DNA of 64,000 nucleotides from Archegozetes longisetosus (GCA_018873245.2 JAEMBT020000003.1:9805843-9869842); one strand, 5' to 3'; shown: positions 11,849 through 24,529, counted from the stretch's first letter. Numbers and translations: made by a program. The notes: generated from the sequence alone by a model not told the origin.

Positions 11849-14800
11849 ATGGCAGATCTAAGTACAAATCTATCTCTTATTGATGAAAACTGTTTTATAC
11901 CTCAATTAGAAGCCGTTTCCTTTGAATGGCAAATATTTTTGGTAATTCTTTACTCACTTACTTCTTTGATCGCTTTTTTGGGAAATATAACTGTTATTAT
12001 TGTTGAGATATATGGCAAACAGTCGGCGCATAGCTTGAGAAAGTTTTTGATAAATTTGGCCATTTCTGACATTATAATCGGTGTACTATGTGTTCCATTC
12101 ACTTATACCGATTTCATGCTTGGGCGTTGGATTTTCCCGCACTGGTTATGTCCGGCAGCACAATTCGTTCAGTTGCTATCGGTTTCTGTCACTTCATTCA
12201 CTCTTACAATTATTGGAGTTGAAAGGTATCAAACTTTTATTCATCTCCTATTTTTCTTTATGAAAAATTCTTTGTTTTCATTTCTATTTTTTAATGTTAT
12301 TAACGAAATTAAACTTAGAACTTGACTTTTCTGTATTTATAATATTCAAAGTTTGCATAACGTATCCAATCTGTAGAGGTTCAGTATTTTTTAAAAGATT
12401 ATCAGCGAAATCATTTTGTTTGTATTGTTGAAAGCATGTGGTATCCACTTGTTCACGAAAACTTTTAAGAAATTATAATAATCGATCTATAGCTGAATTC
12501 AATTCCAAGTTATTCTAAAGAAAGTTTTAAACATATTCTGGTGCAATTGTACTTTGAAATATTATATGTTAGCACAGCTACGTCCAAATAGTTTTACTTT
12601 TATTAATCCCAGACTGATGCGTTCTGAGCAAACTTTTAAAGATCTTCTCGCTCATTGAGTTACTATTAAACTTAAAATATGAATCATTCGATTTTAACGT
12701 AATGAACGATTCAATATTCACTCATGATCAAATGACTTGATGCATTTTTTAAGTCAGATAAAGTTCAAGAAAGCTCAAAAGCATGTTTGAGCACAACATA
12801 AATCTTTATTATTACACATGTTTGTAACTAATTAACAAATTCAACAGAACCATACCAATAATTGATGAAGCCGACAGAATATTTACTGTTATCTTGTTTC
12901 CCGACTCGATTCTAATGTTTCATTAGTTTACATCTGTATCGTTTTTTGTATAACTTATTCATGACATGCGAGTCAATAAATATCAATTATATTTATAAAT
13001 CGTGAGTCAAGTGTTGATTTTTATTCTGAAAATTTGAATTAACATTTAAACTATAGTTCTCTGCCTAAGACTATTAAATTTTTATGCTGGGTCTAACTTT
13101 TTATCTCTGTGTCAGAGACTAAAGTAAAACTACTTGGCGTCAGCTGTACTGTGTGACATATTTTGATCCATTTTTAGTTGATCAAACACATCTAGTTTTT
13201 GCTTACTCATACATCAAATTTTGTTTCTGCATGTCAGAAATTTAAGTATTAGAATTTCAAAAAGTTAATTAATATCTATCTTCAATATCGATTTACTTGT
13301 TGAGGTGACATCAATTTTATTGAACTGCATTTTTTATATGATTATAATAGTGTAATATCGAAACTCAGAGAAACGTATTTTGTGTTTGGTCAGCAGAGAG
13401 TGAATACTAGAGTCAAAAGATGAATATTTTTTTTCGAACTATACAGGAAACAAAATTATACAGTTAATAATAAATTCAGTAGTACTACGCAGAAAAAGAT
13501 GACGATTTTAAACCATAATTATACAGTTAATTATATAGCACTTTGAGTAAAATCTAATTTTAGTAATTTCTATGCCTCAATTAGATTTTGGCAAAATTCA
13601 ATTTTGGCAACTGATTTTCGAAGTCGCAACAAGTTGCCAAAATCGGAAGTATACTGTATTTCTAAATCATTTATTTGTTAGCTCAAAATAAAGTTGATTA
13701 GCCACAATATTAGTAAAAATTCGTAAATAATTTAAGTCTGAGAGACTCTTTTTCGAGTTATAAAACACTTGAACACTAATATTACAATTTGCCAAACTCT
13801 GCAAAAATTTATTCTCTAATCGAGTTCGATTGTTAATTCTAGTGTAATAAAGTTAAGGTTAATTAAGTTTTGTTTGTAGAGTACTCATGGCTAATGAGAT
13901 AAGCATTGTTAGCTTGAAAGCAATTTTGAATCTCGTCACTATCTATTTGATGTCTATACTATTAAACTATAAATGAAGTTATCTTTTTCGAATAAGCACA
14001 AACATTCTTTACTAGAAGCTCTCTACCAATAGCTTGAATTATTTTTAGCAATTTTATTACTGGTTTATATAATATTAGAGCTTTGATAAGTTTATTTACA
14101 ACAAATCATTTAATTGGTCGAAAGGCTATTTATAAGAAATATGATATGTTGAAATTTATATGAAATATGATTGAAAGTCATAAAATTTCTTACTATCATT
14201 AGTTTCTGTCTATTTTATCGTATGGTGTTCATAAACATTTTTCGCAGACTGAATTGACATAAACCTTGATTTTGATATAAAAAGGCTATAAAAAGCCCAG
14301 ACATAAATATGGAGACAATTTGTTGGTATATGAATCAAATTAAAAAAGATTAGATATCCAATGAAAATAATGAGACTAATAGCGCCGCTGTTTATCAGAA
14401 CTTACAAATGATAACTTTTGAGTTCTAACGGGCAGTAGCGCTATTAGGCTCATTGTTTTCATCGGGTGTCCAATAATTACCTAAGAATTATTCTTTTGGA
14501 TCTAGAGTTTATATATTAATTCAAAGGCAGAGAAAAACAAAGTGATCTTTACTAACAATCAATGACGCTTTTCAGTTCTTAACTCAAAAATAGCAACTCG
14601 ATAAGCACTAAGGGTATCAAACTTATGAAATGAGTAAAATTTTTAGAAATGTATCCCTCTTAACTTTAGTACACCCGCAAAGTTTATTCATTTTTTAAGC
14701 ATTTCAGTAAACAAAGATTTGTATCCTATATCAAAAATAAAAATCATAGAAATCTTCAAATCTTTGATTTTCTTGATAGAAATGCATATTTAGTATCAGT

Positions 14801-16572
14801 TTAATAAGTATTTTTTACTATTAATGAAAATGATTTCTAACGGATTCTGCTAATTTTTGTAAGATCTGAGGGGACACGAATCAAATGAAAAAGATATATC
14901 AGAATTTAGCAGAAAAGTTAAAAGGTCTAATAAATATAGCTCAAGAAATGTGTATTGAAGTTGTGTCCTATCACTAATACAAAATTCAGTTGAAACTTTT
15001 CTTCTCGAAACGTTTTATACGCTAAACTAAATTTTTGGTGTGTTTTGCAGGGACTAAAGCACACAAGTACTTAAAGCTAGTAGGCTAATTGGTTATCCTT
15101 ATCTTTCCCTAGAATATTCTTTAGCGCAATTTAATATATTATGAAAACATGAGTAGCTAAATCCTAATAACTTATAACAAGCAAAATCTAAATAAACATA
15201 CAAATAATGTAAAACTTTCAGATATGTGGCAACAATACATCCATTTTCATTAACCTGCGAATGGCTGAGATCGCATTCGAATTATTTGCTATACCTAGCG
15301 TGGATTCTTGGAAGTGTTTTTTCCTGTTCATGGCTCTCACACACCGAAGTAGTCCGAACTGACTTGGGCAATACTACTTATTATGATTGTCGTTATGATA
15401 AAAACGAGTTAACGCCACTCAAACGGAAACTGTATCTATCCATCAATTTTGTGTTAACATTCGCTTTGCCTCTTATTGTGTTGGTATTTAGTTATACTGC
15501 TATAACTAGAAAACTTTTAGCTGACTCAATGGAAGATAAAGACGCGTCTCTTAGAAGAAATACTAAAATGAGGAATAGAAATAAAGTAAGTTTTATAAGT
15601 TTTTTGCAGTTATTTATTATACAGTAATACATCAATATATAAAGAATCTTGGTTATTATCAGTGTTAATTATCAGTGTTCTTGAATACACTATATCGAGG
15701 CTTTACTATAGTGTAAGTAGGAAATTATAATTCTAAGCAAATCTAAGATTTTCTCATCAATCGATTGAGAAGATAACCTAAAACACATTAAAAATTCACT
15801 TATAAAACAGTTTTGAAAATTTTATTAAAGCTGCCACTGAATTAATTATCGAAAGACGTTTGGAAGTTTTTAAGGTTCTAAAATTTTTTAAAAATTTCCC
15901 TTAATCTCGATAAAGAGTTTTGAGCTGAATATTAAGTTATATAAAATAATCAGATTTCTCGCTAATAAGTGTCTAAATGGGTGATATCAGACTTATTGGA
16001 CGGCTCGGGTTGACTGATCTTATCATTTTCAAATTAGATAACTCACTAATATTTGAATTAAGATTCTATTTGCTTTCTTTGACAGTCCATAAAGATGATG
16101 TTTGTGGTCGTATTGTTTTATGGCATTTGTTGGATGCCTATTAAGACTTACCAAATCGTAATGAACTTCTGGCCCACCTTGTTCTACTTTTGCAGTTCGT
16201 CAAAGTATTATGCGCTGGTTGGAATCTACTTTTTCTGCCATTTCAGTGCGATGTGCAGTTCGTTTGTTAATCCTATCATTTATTCATTTATGAGCAAAAG
16301 TTTTCGAGTAAGTAATGAATAATGATAGATTCACAATAAGAAAACAACATTTTAGTGTAGAATAATTGATAATAAGTCCTAAAAGTCGGTTCTTGTCTAG
16401 AACATTCAATTTTGAATTCCGATAATGTTTGTGCCTATTCTTACGAAATTGATTTCGATTATTTCAGAATGATTTTGGTCGAATAGCTCGTTCGATACCG
16501 ATCAACAGACTCTCTCGAGGAAATTTCAGAAGCAAAACACAAAGTACTTCTGCTAAAGACATTGCTGGATAA
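11849..16572 (+). CDS. Rhodopsin-class peptide GPCR, four exons
   Basis: Exons at 11849-12225, 15222-15585, 16086-16307 and 16468-16572 join in frame (phases 2, 0, 0) at GT-AG sites to give 355 residues. The start is the ATG of MADLSTN; its N-terminus has an NLS glycosylation sequon. Class A landmarks are in order: GN in TM1; LAISD in TM2; Cys in WLCPAAQ before TM3, pairing with Cys in YYDCRYD of loop 2; ERY at 125-127, split by intron 1 within the Arg codon; CWMP in TM6 at about 262; NPIIY in TM7 at about 309. After TM7 come SFRNDFGRIARS and a short Ser/Thr-rich tail. The SIKMMFVVV-CWMP and NPIIY blocks look like invertebrate neuropeptide receptors (NPY/tachykinin/GPR83-like group), but the ligand cannot be named. 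Intron 1 is about 3.0 kb and contains a small MITE. AATAAA signals occur near 16706 and 16733. All key residues are present, so it is probably functional. Confidence 0.9.
14354..14470. mobile_element. Short hairpin MITE inside GPCR intron 1
   Basis: The left arm ATATCCAATGAAAATAATGA continues GACTAATAGCGCCGCTG; the right arm is its diverged reverse complement (CAGTAGCGCTATTAGGCTCA ... ATCGGGTGTC). Arms are about 37 bp around a 42-bp loop. It is non-coding and lies between GPCR exons 1 and 2. Confidence 0.6.
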
Positions 16573-17313
16573 AATCAGAGAATCTTAACGAACTCGAAAT
16601 CCAATTTTATAGCCTAAACTGTCTTATGGCTTTGCAAATAGATTTTCTGGAAATTCGATGGCAAATAGGGTAATTGGATCGATGATAAATTTCTAGAAGT
16701 TTTGAAATAAATTTCAAAATATATTCAATGAAAATAAAATAAATCTCTAGTCTGTTTCGGTTAATTTCAGTTTACTCTATGTAATTGTATTGAGAAACTT
16801 TAAGTGAAGTCAAATCAATAAAATTCAATGCATTCAATATTTAAGCAAAAAGACAGATTTTCATTCGTCATTTTTCTAAACTTTTGTCGAATTTATGTGT
16901 GATTTCATGTTATAAATATGAAAAATTGTTTTTCAAACTTGTAAGTAAAATATTGTAAATACCGATAAAGAGTTTCTAGATTTCCTTGAATGTATACCTA
17001 GAAATTTGACTTTTAAGACGGCTGAACACAAATCAAGTGTCTCGTGGGAGTTATGAAGCCACTTTTCTTATCATGACATGACTGTTGTAAGTTTCATTAA
17101 AAATAATGAGTAAAACTGTTCGGAATTCGAATGATTTGTTGCAGTGATCATCTTGTTCATACCTCATAGCCACAAATAAAACTCAAGGTTAGACTTCAAA
17201 CTTATTTGTTTAAAAGTAAGTAATCTTTGCTCAAAGCAAAATCAGCTCTACTCTTGAATTCATTGCTATAAATAGCTTCTTATAAAGTGGTATCAAATTA
17301 TTAAGTCTAAAAA
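16573..17313. other. Intergenic between GPCR and VWC gene A
   Basis: Holds the GPCR 3' untranslated region with AATAAA motifs near 16706 and 16733, then the upstream region of VWC gene A. A TATAAA-like word lies at about 17268-17285, 30-45 bp before the VWC gene A start. No further gene is seen. Confidence 0.4.
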
Positions 17314-18526
17314 ATGAAGAATGTTATGAGATTATTGCCGCTAATAATTTGCTTTGGAATCGTATCAATACATTGCCAAGGTTGGTAATTGTTAAAGTTC
17401 TAATCTAATAGTTATAAATTAAAAATTTTACAACTTTTCAGTTCTAAGGCGTCAATATGTCAATAATGATCAGCAACAGATTCAAGTTCCGGTCAGACGC
17501 ATTAATGTCCCTTATTCTCTAAGAGGTGGTCAAAGAAGTGATCAAAGACCAGAATTCAAGGATTTGCCGATCAATAATGAATGCCCGAAATGTTTAGATA
17601 AACGGTATGTTCAGCACTATATGGCCAGAGGCTGTACACCAGTCATCAAGGGAGGATGCGATTGTCCATCAAGATACGAATGCCCAACAAGTGAAAGACT
17701 AGTTAATAATACTAACGGTTTGTCAAATTTTGATAATATTAAATATATTGAACGCAGTTGAAAGTTGATTTTAATTTTTGGGATTATTTTTCACCAATGA
17801 AATAGTTTGTTGGTATAAAGGGAAAAGTTACCGAATCGGTGACACGATTCCAATTCAAAATCCTTGTCGCATCTGCGAGTGTCGTCCTATTGGAAAAGAT
17901 GTCGAGATCGATTGTAGTGTTCAGATTGAATGCCCTGTTGAGACATCCGAACGCAAACGACAGACTGATTGCTATGGATTTCATGAGCATAATAAGTGTT
18001 GTGCTAGGGAAGAATGTTCCTCGAAACTCATTGGAAGAAGTTTAAGAAGTGGTAAAAAGTGCACTTTTAGAGGAAGACAGTATAGACTCGGAGAAAAAAT
18101 ATTAAATGTTCAGCAAAAATGCGTGTCTTGTATATGTACTGAAGAGTGGGATGACGACAATCCTCTCGATAGCTATTCGTGTAGAAGAACAGGGTGCGAC
18201 CTGGAGTTAGATAATAGATTTAAAACTGGCTGCACTCCAATTTACGATGAAGATAGTTGTTGTCCAGTTGATTATAATTGCCGTAAGTTTTGAGTTTGAG
18301 TTTTTAACTCTTACATTATTTGTCCTTACGTTTGATTTACTTTCTTCTATCAGCCAAAAAGAATTATCTAAGAATCAGAGGCTTAGAAAGTGGTTCTCTA
18401 TTGTGTCAGTTTGAAGGCAGAAAATATCCAATTGGTTCGAAGCTATTGAATACTGATAAATGTGTTAATTGCGTTTGTAACGTACCACCAGATTTTACGT
18501 GTATTCGTAAAGCTGACTGTAATTAG
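17314..18526 (+). CDS. Secreted multi-VWC-domain protein, paralogue A
   Basis: Exons 17314-17380, 17442-17717, 17806-18282 and 18354-18526 give 330 residues; every intron is phase 1 with GT-AG ends. Exon 1 is a signal peptide (MKNVMRLLPLIICFGIVSI then HCQ). Exon 2 has a Gln/Arg-rich linker and a compact Cys module (ECPKCLDKRYVQHYMARGC ... CDCPSRYECP). Exon 3 carries two VWC-type domains: one opening CWYKGKSYRIGD and closing CCAREEC, the next opening CTFRGRQYRLGE and closing CCPVDYNC. Exon 4 starts a third (CQFEGRKYPIG ... CVNCVC) but stops after KADCN, before the CC..Y.C end present in paralogue B, so the C-terminus is truncated by about 60 residues relative to B. VWC proteins are extracellular and often bind BMP-type ligands or matrix; no specific role can be read here. 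An AATAAA lies at 18584. Confidence 0.85.
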
Positions 18527-18718
18527 AAGTTTGCATGTTTACAATTTGATGTAATAATAAGAATTAGCAAAATAGGCTTGTTTAATAAACTCAGAAAATC
18601 AAATTAAGTTCCAAATTCAAGTCAATATAAGCAATAAATGATGACTATTTAAAACAAAAATATTTCAAACGATTAATTTTGGAACTCTGATGTTGGTTTG
18701 TGGAAAGCTATTCTAAAC

Positions 18719-19162
18719 CAACGTTTCCCAAACTTTTACTTCGCGACATAAAAGAGATCTGGAAAGAATTTCGTGGCTCAACGATTAACTTTTTGCTAAT
18801 ATTCTACGCTAAGTATTATGTAACTGCAAGATTGTAGCTAGACTCACCTAATTTCTGGTGAAATCATTCAGAAAGTAAAATTTCGTTTAAATCATATTTA
18901 TACTTTTTTGAGAAATAGTCACTAAGCTGGCGGATGACAACTAAAGTTTTCCTCTTTTTCATGAATTTAAAACATCCTCTTCACTGAAAAATATAATTAT
19001 CTCATTTCTTCTCAAACTATTGAGTTCCAATAAATGAGACAATAACTCAATCACTAGGAAGCCGTGACCTACTATTAATAGTATTTTGAAAACATTGCTC
19101 GTACCTAAAACAACTGTTCGTGCCTTATTTTTGGGTCGCGGCCCGCCATTTGGGAAATCCTG
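18719..19162. mobile_element. hAT-type MITE between the two VWC genes
   Basis: The element begins CAACGTTTCCCAAACTTT and ends as CCATTTGGGAAATCCTG, giving hAT-like ends (CA...TG; TTTCCCAAA plus CGCGAC a little further in on both sides). It is flanked by near-identical 8-bp duplications, TTCTAAAC at 18711-18718 and CTCTAAAC at 19163-19170. At 444 bp with no transposase it is non-autonomous. Confidence 0.75.
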
Positions 19163-19170
19163 CTCTAAAC

Positions 19171-20190
19171 TATCGAGAAAATGTTTACTTTTTAACAACA
19201 TAGTAGCATAACTTAAACAATTGATTTTGAATCAACTCTATTAACGGATAATCAAAATCTATTATAAAGGATGAAGGAAATCTCTACTCAATTGATATGA
19301 GATGAAATGTCTAGAATAGTTGATTTTTGCGTAATTGCTAACCAAAAGCTGTTAAATGAGCAAATCATCTCTATTAAAAAGAATGATTCATTCAAATATT
19401 TTGCACCTCAATACTAAAACTTTTATTTCAATGAATAAACAGTTATATCAGATGATAAAATGATTAAACTTTTTGAATATCTGCCAAAATATAGTTCTAT
19501 ATAAAGGAAATAGTGTTCAAATATCAACTCTCTATTTAGAAGTGCTATATTAACATATCGTATCACTACAACTATATTGAGTAATTATAACATAGCTTAT
19601 CAAAAGTTACTATAGATATTATATCGAGTTTAAACAATCAAATAAAACCGATGTGTCATTCAATGACTAAGTTGTTTAGTAAAACACCGCCTAGCATTAA
19701 ACTAATGAAGTTACTAATGTGAAGTTTGTCTCAAGAAATGTCATTCAATATGGCTTAAGAACTTAGGTTTCTTTGTTTACTTCGACTAAATTTTGTTTAA
19801 AACTAGCCTCAAACTAATAATTAATGATTTCATGATATTTCTCAGGAAAAACCTTATCTCAAGTTGTTTTGATTACAAATGCACCGGAATTCCCCTCAAT
19901 TTTTAAGATAACTGATTCTAAGCTGTGATTACTAACAATGTAAGTATTTTTTAGCGCTTCAAACAGGTAACAATAAAACAGGATTCCAAAGTGTATTTCA
20001 ATATTTCAATCACGTATTCCCAAGCCATGTTTGTAAAACTTTTAATTATTTTCATTTTCGTCCTGAACGAAGGACGTCCTGCAGCTTTTTGTTCGTATAC
20101 TCTCACTTTCGCAGAGACTAAAAGCGCTTCAATTTAGTTCAATCGACTATTTCCTCAAAACATCTGTAGCTATCGACAATACTGGAGATT
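19171..20190. other. Spacer upstream of VWC gene B
   Basis: About 1 kb without coding signal between the hAT MITE and the start of VWC gene B. I looked here for a lost final exon of VWC gene A with the CC..Y.C motif and did not find one. Confidence 0.4.
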
Positions 20191-23105
20191 ATGTCTAATA
20201 TTTCATTCATAAGTTTATTTTCGATATTGCTATTTAATATTATATGTACTCAAAGTCAAGGTTAGTATATTGTATTTGACTAATTTTTTTTATCTTCAAA
20301 TATAACTTTATTCGGTTTAAGAACTAGTGCAACCTTTTGCCAAATAGTTTTACAGTTTGATCTTTTTTAAAGGCTAATGTACTTATGTGCAAGTATTTTT
20401 AATAGCATGATAACAAACTTGTCAGAATTATAACTTTAATTCATCTAATATAACTTTAATCAAATTTTAAAGTTGAACTTGTGTCCAACTATTGCCTTTT
20501 GGAATCTCGTTTTCAAAAGTTGAGACTCCATTGCACTTGATTTTAATGCACTTTTAACCTGTCATTCAACGTAAATAAAGTTTAAGTTTTATATAATTTC
20601 AATTTATTCATAGGTTAAACGAATTCATTTGAATATTTTAAAACTCATTTTATAAAACAATGTTTTCAGATCTTAATCATAATTATTCTAAGTGGAAAAA
20701 ACTTATGATAATACTGTCAAACTTTTGATAAATAGAAATGCGTTTCAGGACAAAATATTGAATAGATATTTCAAATCTGATTAAACTATTTTAACATGCC
20801 TCATAGAAAATGTATTAGGTCTTAAGGGTTAATCAATGTAACTATCACGATTAATTAATATTAATGAACTAAATACTCGAATCAAAGTTTTCAGCTCAAC
20901 ATTTCAAATAAATTCAAATATTTCAAACGTTATCTCAAGGCTTTAGTATAACAAAACAGTATTTGCAAAACTCCATTAATTTAGTATATTTTTGATTAAA
21001 TTCAATTTTATTCGATTATAAGAAAATTAATCTATAACTAGAGTATAATTAATGGTTTGTCTTTAAATTGTTCGAAGTAGTAGTTCGAAGACGCGATGAT
21101 GACGATCAGCAACAAGTGCTCAAAAAAGTTGAACGAATCAATTTGAGAGACTTTGGATTCGTCAGTAAAAAAGATAGAGCTCAAGATAGTCGAGAAGTTC
21201 AGAGAGAAGATGATAAAAAAATCAAAGAGGTAGTTCCTTCGGGTCGTGACTTCAGTTCGAGTCCTCGCAGAATAGGATTGCCATCAGAAAGAGGTTCTTC
21301 AGGTCGTAACTCCAGTTCAAGTCCTCGAAGAATAGACTTACCTTCAGAAAGAGGTTCTTCGGGACGTGACTTTTCGCCAGTTCAGGACTCATTTTCTGAT
21401 CGTGACTTCGAATTAATCTCTCGAAGAACTGATTTACCATCAAGGAGGGGTTCTTCAGATCATTCTAGTGATTTTTCTCGAAGAGACTTTGGTTCATCGG
21501 ACCGTGACTCATCTTCAAGTCGTGCTCGTGACTGTTCAAATTGTGTTGAATCGAGATATTTGCAGCACTACTACGCAAGAGGATGTCAACCGAACATCGA
21601 TTCTGTTTGCAATTGTCCCACAAGCTTTGACTGCCCTTCTTATTCAAGATATAAGAATTTAACAGGTATTATATCTTTTCTAATAATATTTTAAAAAGAA
21701 CTATTGATATGGTTCGGTTCGCATAATGATGACTTAGTTATTGCTAAAATGACTCGATTTGCGAAGCGATTGTTCAGCCTTTTTAAGATATCTATTCCCA
21801 TATGAATGCCAAAAGTTATCTTTATTCAAAACCAATTTAAATTATTGTTAAGATGACTTTCAACCCTAAGTGATAAATATCTCTAGAACCAAAGTTTAAA
21901 ATGATATCAAAACAATTAATAGTTAAGGTACAGCCAGTTATAATACTAACTTCTCTTTAATTAAAACTAAACTATCATTTATCTGGCATTTCAATATCTC
22001 TGGTTTGAGAGCAAACAGCAAAAGACAGGAAATGGAACTTCATTTATCAACTTGTTTAGTTTAATAGATAACATCTTAACCTATTTTTGTATTTATTCAT
22101 TACTAATCATCATCTATTTATTCAAAGCTTGTCATTACGACGGACGCAGTTATCAAATCGGTTTAAGAATTCCAGTTAAAAATCCGTGTCGCATTTGTGA
22201 ATGTCGCGATTTCGGTCGGAGAGATGGTGACCTAAGCGCTGTAATCGATTGTGTAGTAGGCATAGAATGTCCCGAAGAAGCATTTGGTGTAAAACCACAA
22301 CCAGACTGTTATTTCTTTTATGAAAGAGGCAAATGTTGCGGGAGACAGGAGTGTCCGAACAAATTGGAAGCAAAACGTGCGCCCAAAGTATGCAAATATA
22401 AGGGAAAAGAGTATAAATTAGGACAAAAGATATATCCTGATGAAGACCCGTGTAAGACGTGTTACTGCAATGAAGACTGGAACGATGAAAACCCGTTGTC
22501 AAGTCTAGCTTGTCATAAATATAGGTGCGAATTCGAGTTAAGTAGAGGTTTCAATAGTGGATGCCTTCCTATCTATCACGAGGGAACCTGTTGTCCCATC
22601 GAATATAAATGCCGTAAGTTTTTATATCATAACTATTAATGGACTAATATTTAGTGTCCAAACATTTTTGTTCGCCCTAAAACGTAGTTATTCAATAAGT
22701 CTTTAGAATTAGTTACGAATGCTATTCAAGTTGAACCAAGGCGTTTCTAACTTTGAATACATAAAATCTTACTTATTTTTAATCTAAACCATTTTGAATT
22801 GAATTACAGCAAAAAGCTATGCTTTACCATCGGAGACATCGAGTCCAACTCAGTGCATATTCGAAGGCCGTAAATATCCAATCGGTTCTAAACTACACAT
22901 GGACAACGTATGTGTGGACTGCACGTGCAAAGTTCCGCCTGATTTCACGTGTGTTCATAAGAGCTGTCCCTCACCTGATCCTAACTGTTTTGTTGCTAAA
23001 TGGAATAATACTGTTTGCTGCCAAAAGTATATCTGTTCGCGACCTCAAGAACTCAGAGATGAATCACAATTTAGAGATTCGTTTTATTCGCCTAGAAATA
23101 ACTGA
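20191..23105 (+). CDS. Secreted multi-VWC-domain protein, paralogue B, with Ser/Arg-rich insert
   Basis: Exons 20191-20260, 21081-21665, 22128-22613 and 22810-23105 join to 478 residues; all three introns are phase 1, as in paralogue A. Exon 1 is a signal peptide (MSNISFISLFSILLFN). Exon 2 starts VVRRRDDDDQQQ, aligning with VLRRQYVNNDQQQ of A. It then carries a long Ser/Arg/Asp-rich stretch of repeats of the type RGSSGRDFSSSPRRIDLPSE absent from A, and ends with the same Cys module (CSNCVESRYLQHYYARGC). Exon 3 has two VWC domains (CHYDGRSYQIG ... CCGRQEC; CKYKGKEYKLG ... CCPIEYKC). Exon 4 has a full third VWC (CIFEGRKYPIG ... CCQKYIC) and an acidic/aromatic tail. The acceptor of exon 2 was chosen by alignment to A and has a weak pyrimidine tract. 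AATAAA motifs lie at 23224 and 23286. Confidence 0.85.
21230..21480 (+). repeat. In-frame ~60-bp repeats inside VWC gene B exon 2
   Basis: Units of about 60 bp beginning GGTTCTTC[A/G]G and encoding RGSSGR(D/N)(F/S)SSSPRRI(G/D)LPSE occur about three times, first two nearly identical and the last degraded. Because the unit is a multiple of three the frame is kept. The expansion is missing from paralogue A and so arose after the duplication, or was lost in A. Confidence 0.75.
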
Positions 23106-23425
23106 ATCAAGTGCTCATTTTTGACACTTTCGAACAGTTTTATTCTTCAGTCACTCGAATCAGTGTTGTTTTTGAATTGATTTTTCTGATATGTTCGCAT
23201 TCGCTAAAGTGACTCACTTTTGTAATAAAAGTGGTTTTTGTAATTGTGGTTAATATTGATTGAAATTTTAAATCAAAAATTTTGCAATAAAATTTCTAGT
23301 TTTTAATTCGTTTAATGTTCAATTAATAAAATCTCAGGCTTTGATGCTCTCGAGAAACTTCTCACTACAATCCTATTCAGTAAAAATAAGATAATCAAAT
23401 GAAGAAATCCATTCTTTTGGCATGC

Positions 23426-23569
23426 TATGAGGTGATCGGAAAGTCTGCTGAATGGATTTTAATTGTTGCACCAGTTCAAAGGTTGAATTTCTACATATTT
23501 CTAAGTGGAACTAGCGCGACTAAAAATCAATACTGACTTTATATAAAGTGACTTACCGATCAACCCATA
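23426..23569. mobile_element. Small MITE-like inverted repeat
   Basis: TATGAGGTGATCGGAAAGTC at the left end is matched in reverse complement by GACTTACCGATCAACCCATA at the right end, about 105 bp apart. TA-type ends suggest the Tc1/mariner group. The match is short and imperfect. Confidence 0.4.
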
Positions 23570-23645
23570 AATTGTTGTAGATCACGCTCACATTTTAATT
23601 TATTTACGCTCAGGTCAAACGAATAGCGTTAATTTGAACATGCAG

Positions 23646-24306
23646 TTAATGAGCGCGCTTTGCAACAATACAAGTCTATAGCAAGGTGTTATGCAGTCAG
23701 TTATGCAGTAATAACGTAATTGTCATACCTTGGCTTCGTTGATCTGTTCATCAACTGCTGACTTATTGTCCTTATAAAACTTTCTGATGATAGCCATTTT
23801 ATTGAATAGTTTACCCATTGAGCACTGGACACCTTTCTTACGTTTATCTGCATCGCAAAATGTTTTGCTTTTCAATGAGGGTCTGCCACACCATTCCAAC
23901 AATCAAGTATTTTGTAAAATTCTACCTATCATTGAAGTTAACGTTTTTCATTGTAAGTTTTAGTGAATAGTATCAGAGGAATAGAGATAACGTATTTTTC
24001 TATTGCAAAACTTAAATCCTATTGATTTGTACTTACAGGCCATTTGGGCGTTGCGCTTTCTGATACATACTTTTCGAGACAAAGCTTAGTAACTTGTTCT
24101 AAATGTTCTTCAGTTGGTTTTATACCTATCCGTTAGATTAGAAAATAAACGTATTTTAAATGTTTTAATTCGAGAAGTTCTCAAATTTCTGGAAAAACAC
24201 TGAAATTTCGACATAATATCTATTAAAAACTTGATAAGGTTTGATGATCAATCAAGTACTGGTTATATTAGAAAATGGTTTGATTTATACTGATATGCTA
24301 TGGTTA

Positions 24307-24348
<42 letters not shown>

Positions 24349-24529
24349 TAAAAGATATATTTTGAAATGACAATTCGTATACTTTTCAACCTTTGCTACA
24401 CTTCTCGTCAATTTTTATGACCAATTTCTTCGACATTTCAAGTAAAGGCTTTATATCTTGTCCTATTGAAACTCTCGGCAATAAAACTGACAAGAAAATA
24501 TAGAATAATATACTATTCATCATCTTCAT
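23646..24529 (-). CDS. Small secreted cysteine-containing protein, four exons, one indel
   Basis: Minus-strand exons, in coding order: 24529-24391 (signal peptide, MKMMNSILFYIFLSVLLP then RVSIGQ), 24125-24037, 23925-23729 and 23675-23646. Each boundary has GT-AG signals and compatible phases (1, 0, 0). Exon 1 ends DEKCSK; exon 2 reads GIKPTEEHLEQVTKLC; exon 3 opens VEFYKILDCWNGV and later reads FCDADKRKKGVQCSMGKLFN; exon 4 ends TCIVAKRAH. Exon 3 is one base short: the first third and the rest are in different frames, with the lost base near 23884. If repaired, the product is about 151 residues with six Cys in a mostly helical-looking mature chain. The size and layout recall odorant-binding-like or other small carrier proteins, but Cys spacing does not match classical OBPs and I do not assign a family. 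Exon 3 might instead end at TGA just past its donor. Confidence 0.55.
24310..24345. repeat. (GA)n microsatellite in intron of small secreted gene
   Basis: Eighteen uninterrupted AG/GA dinucleotides between exon 2 and the exon 1 donor of the minus-strand secreted-protein gene. Confidence 0.95.

Noticed and set aside
15226-15627. Separate gene starting at 15226
   Set aside because: It is exon 2 of the GPCR; the sequence just before 15222 is a proper CAG acceptor that completes the ERY motif.
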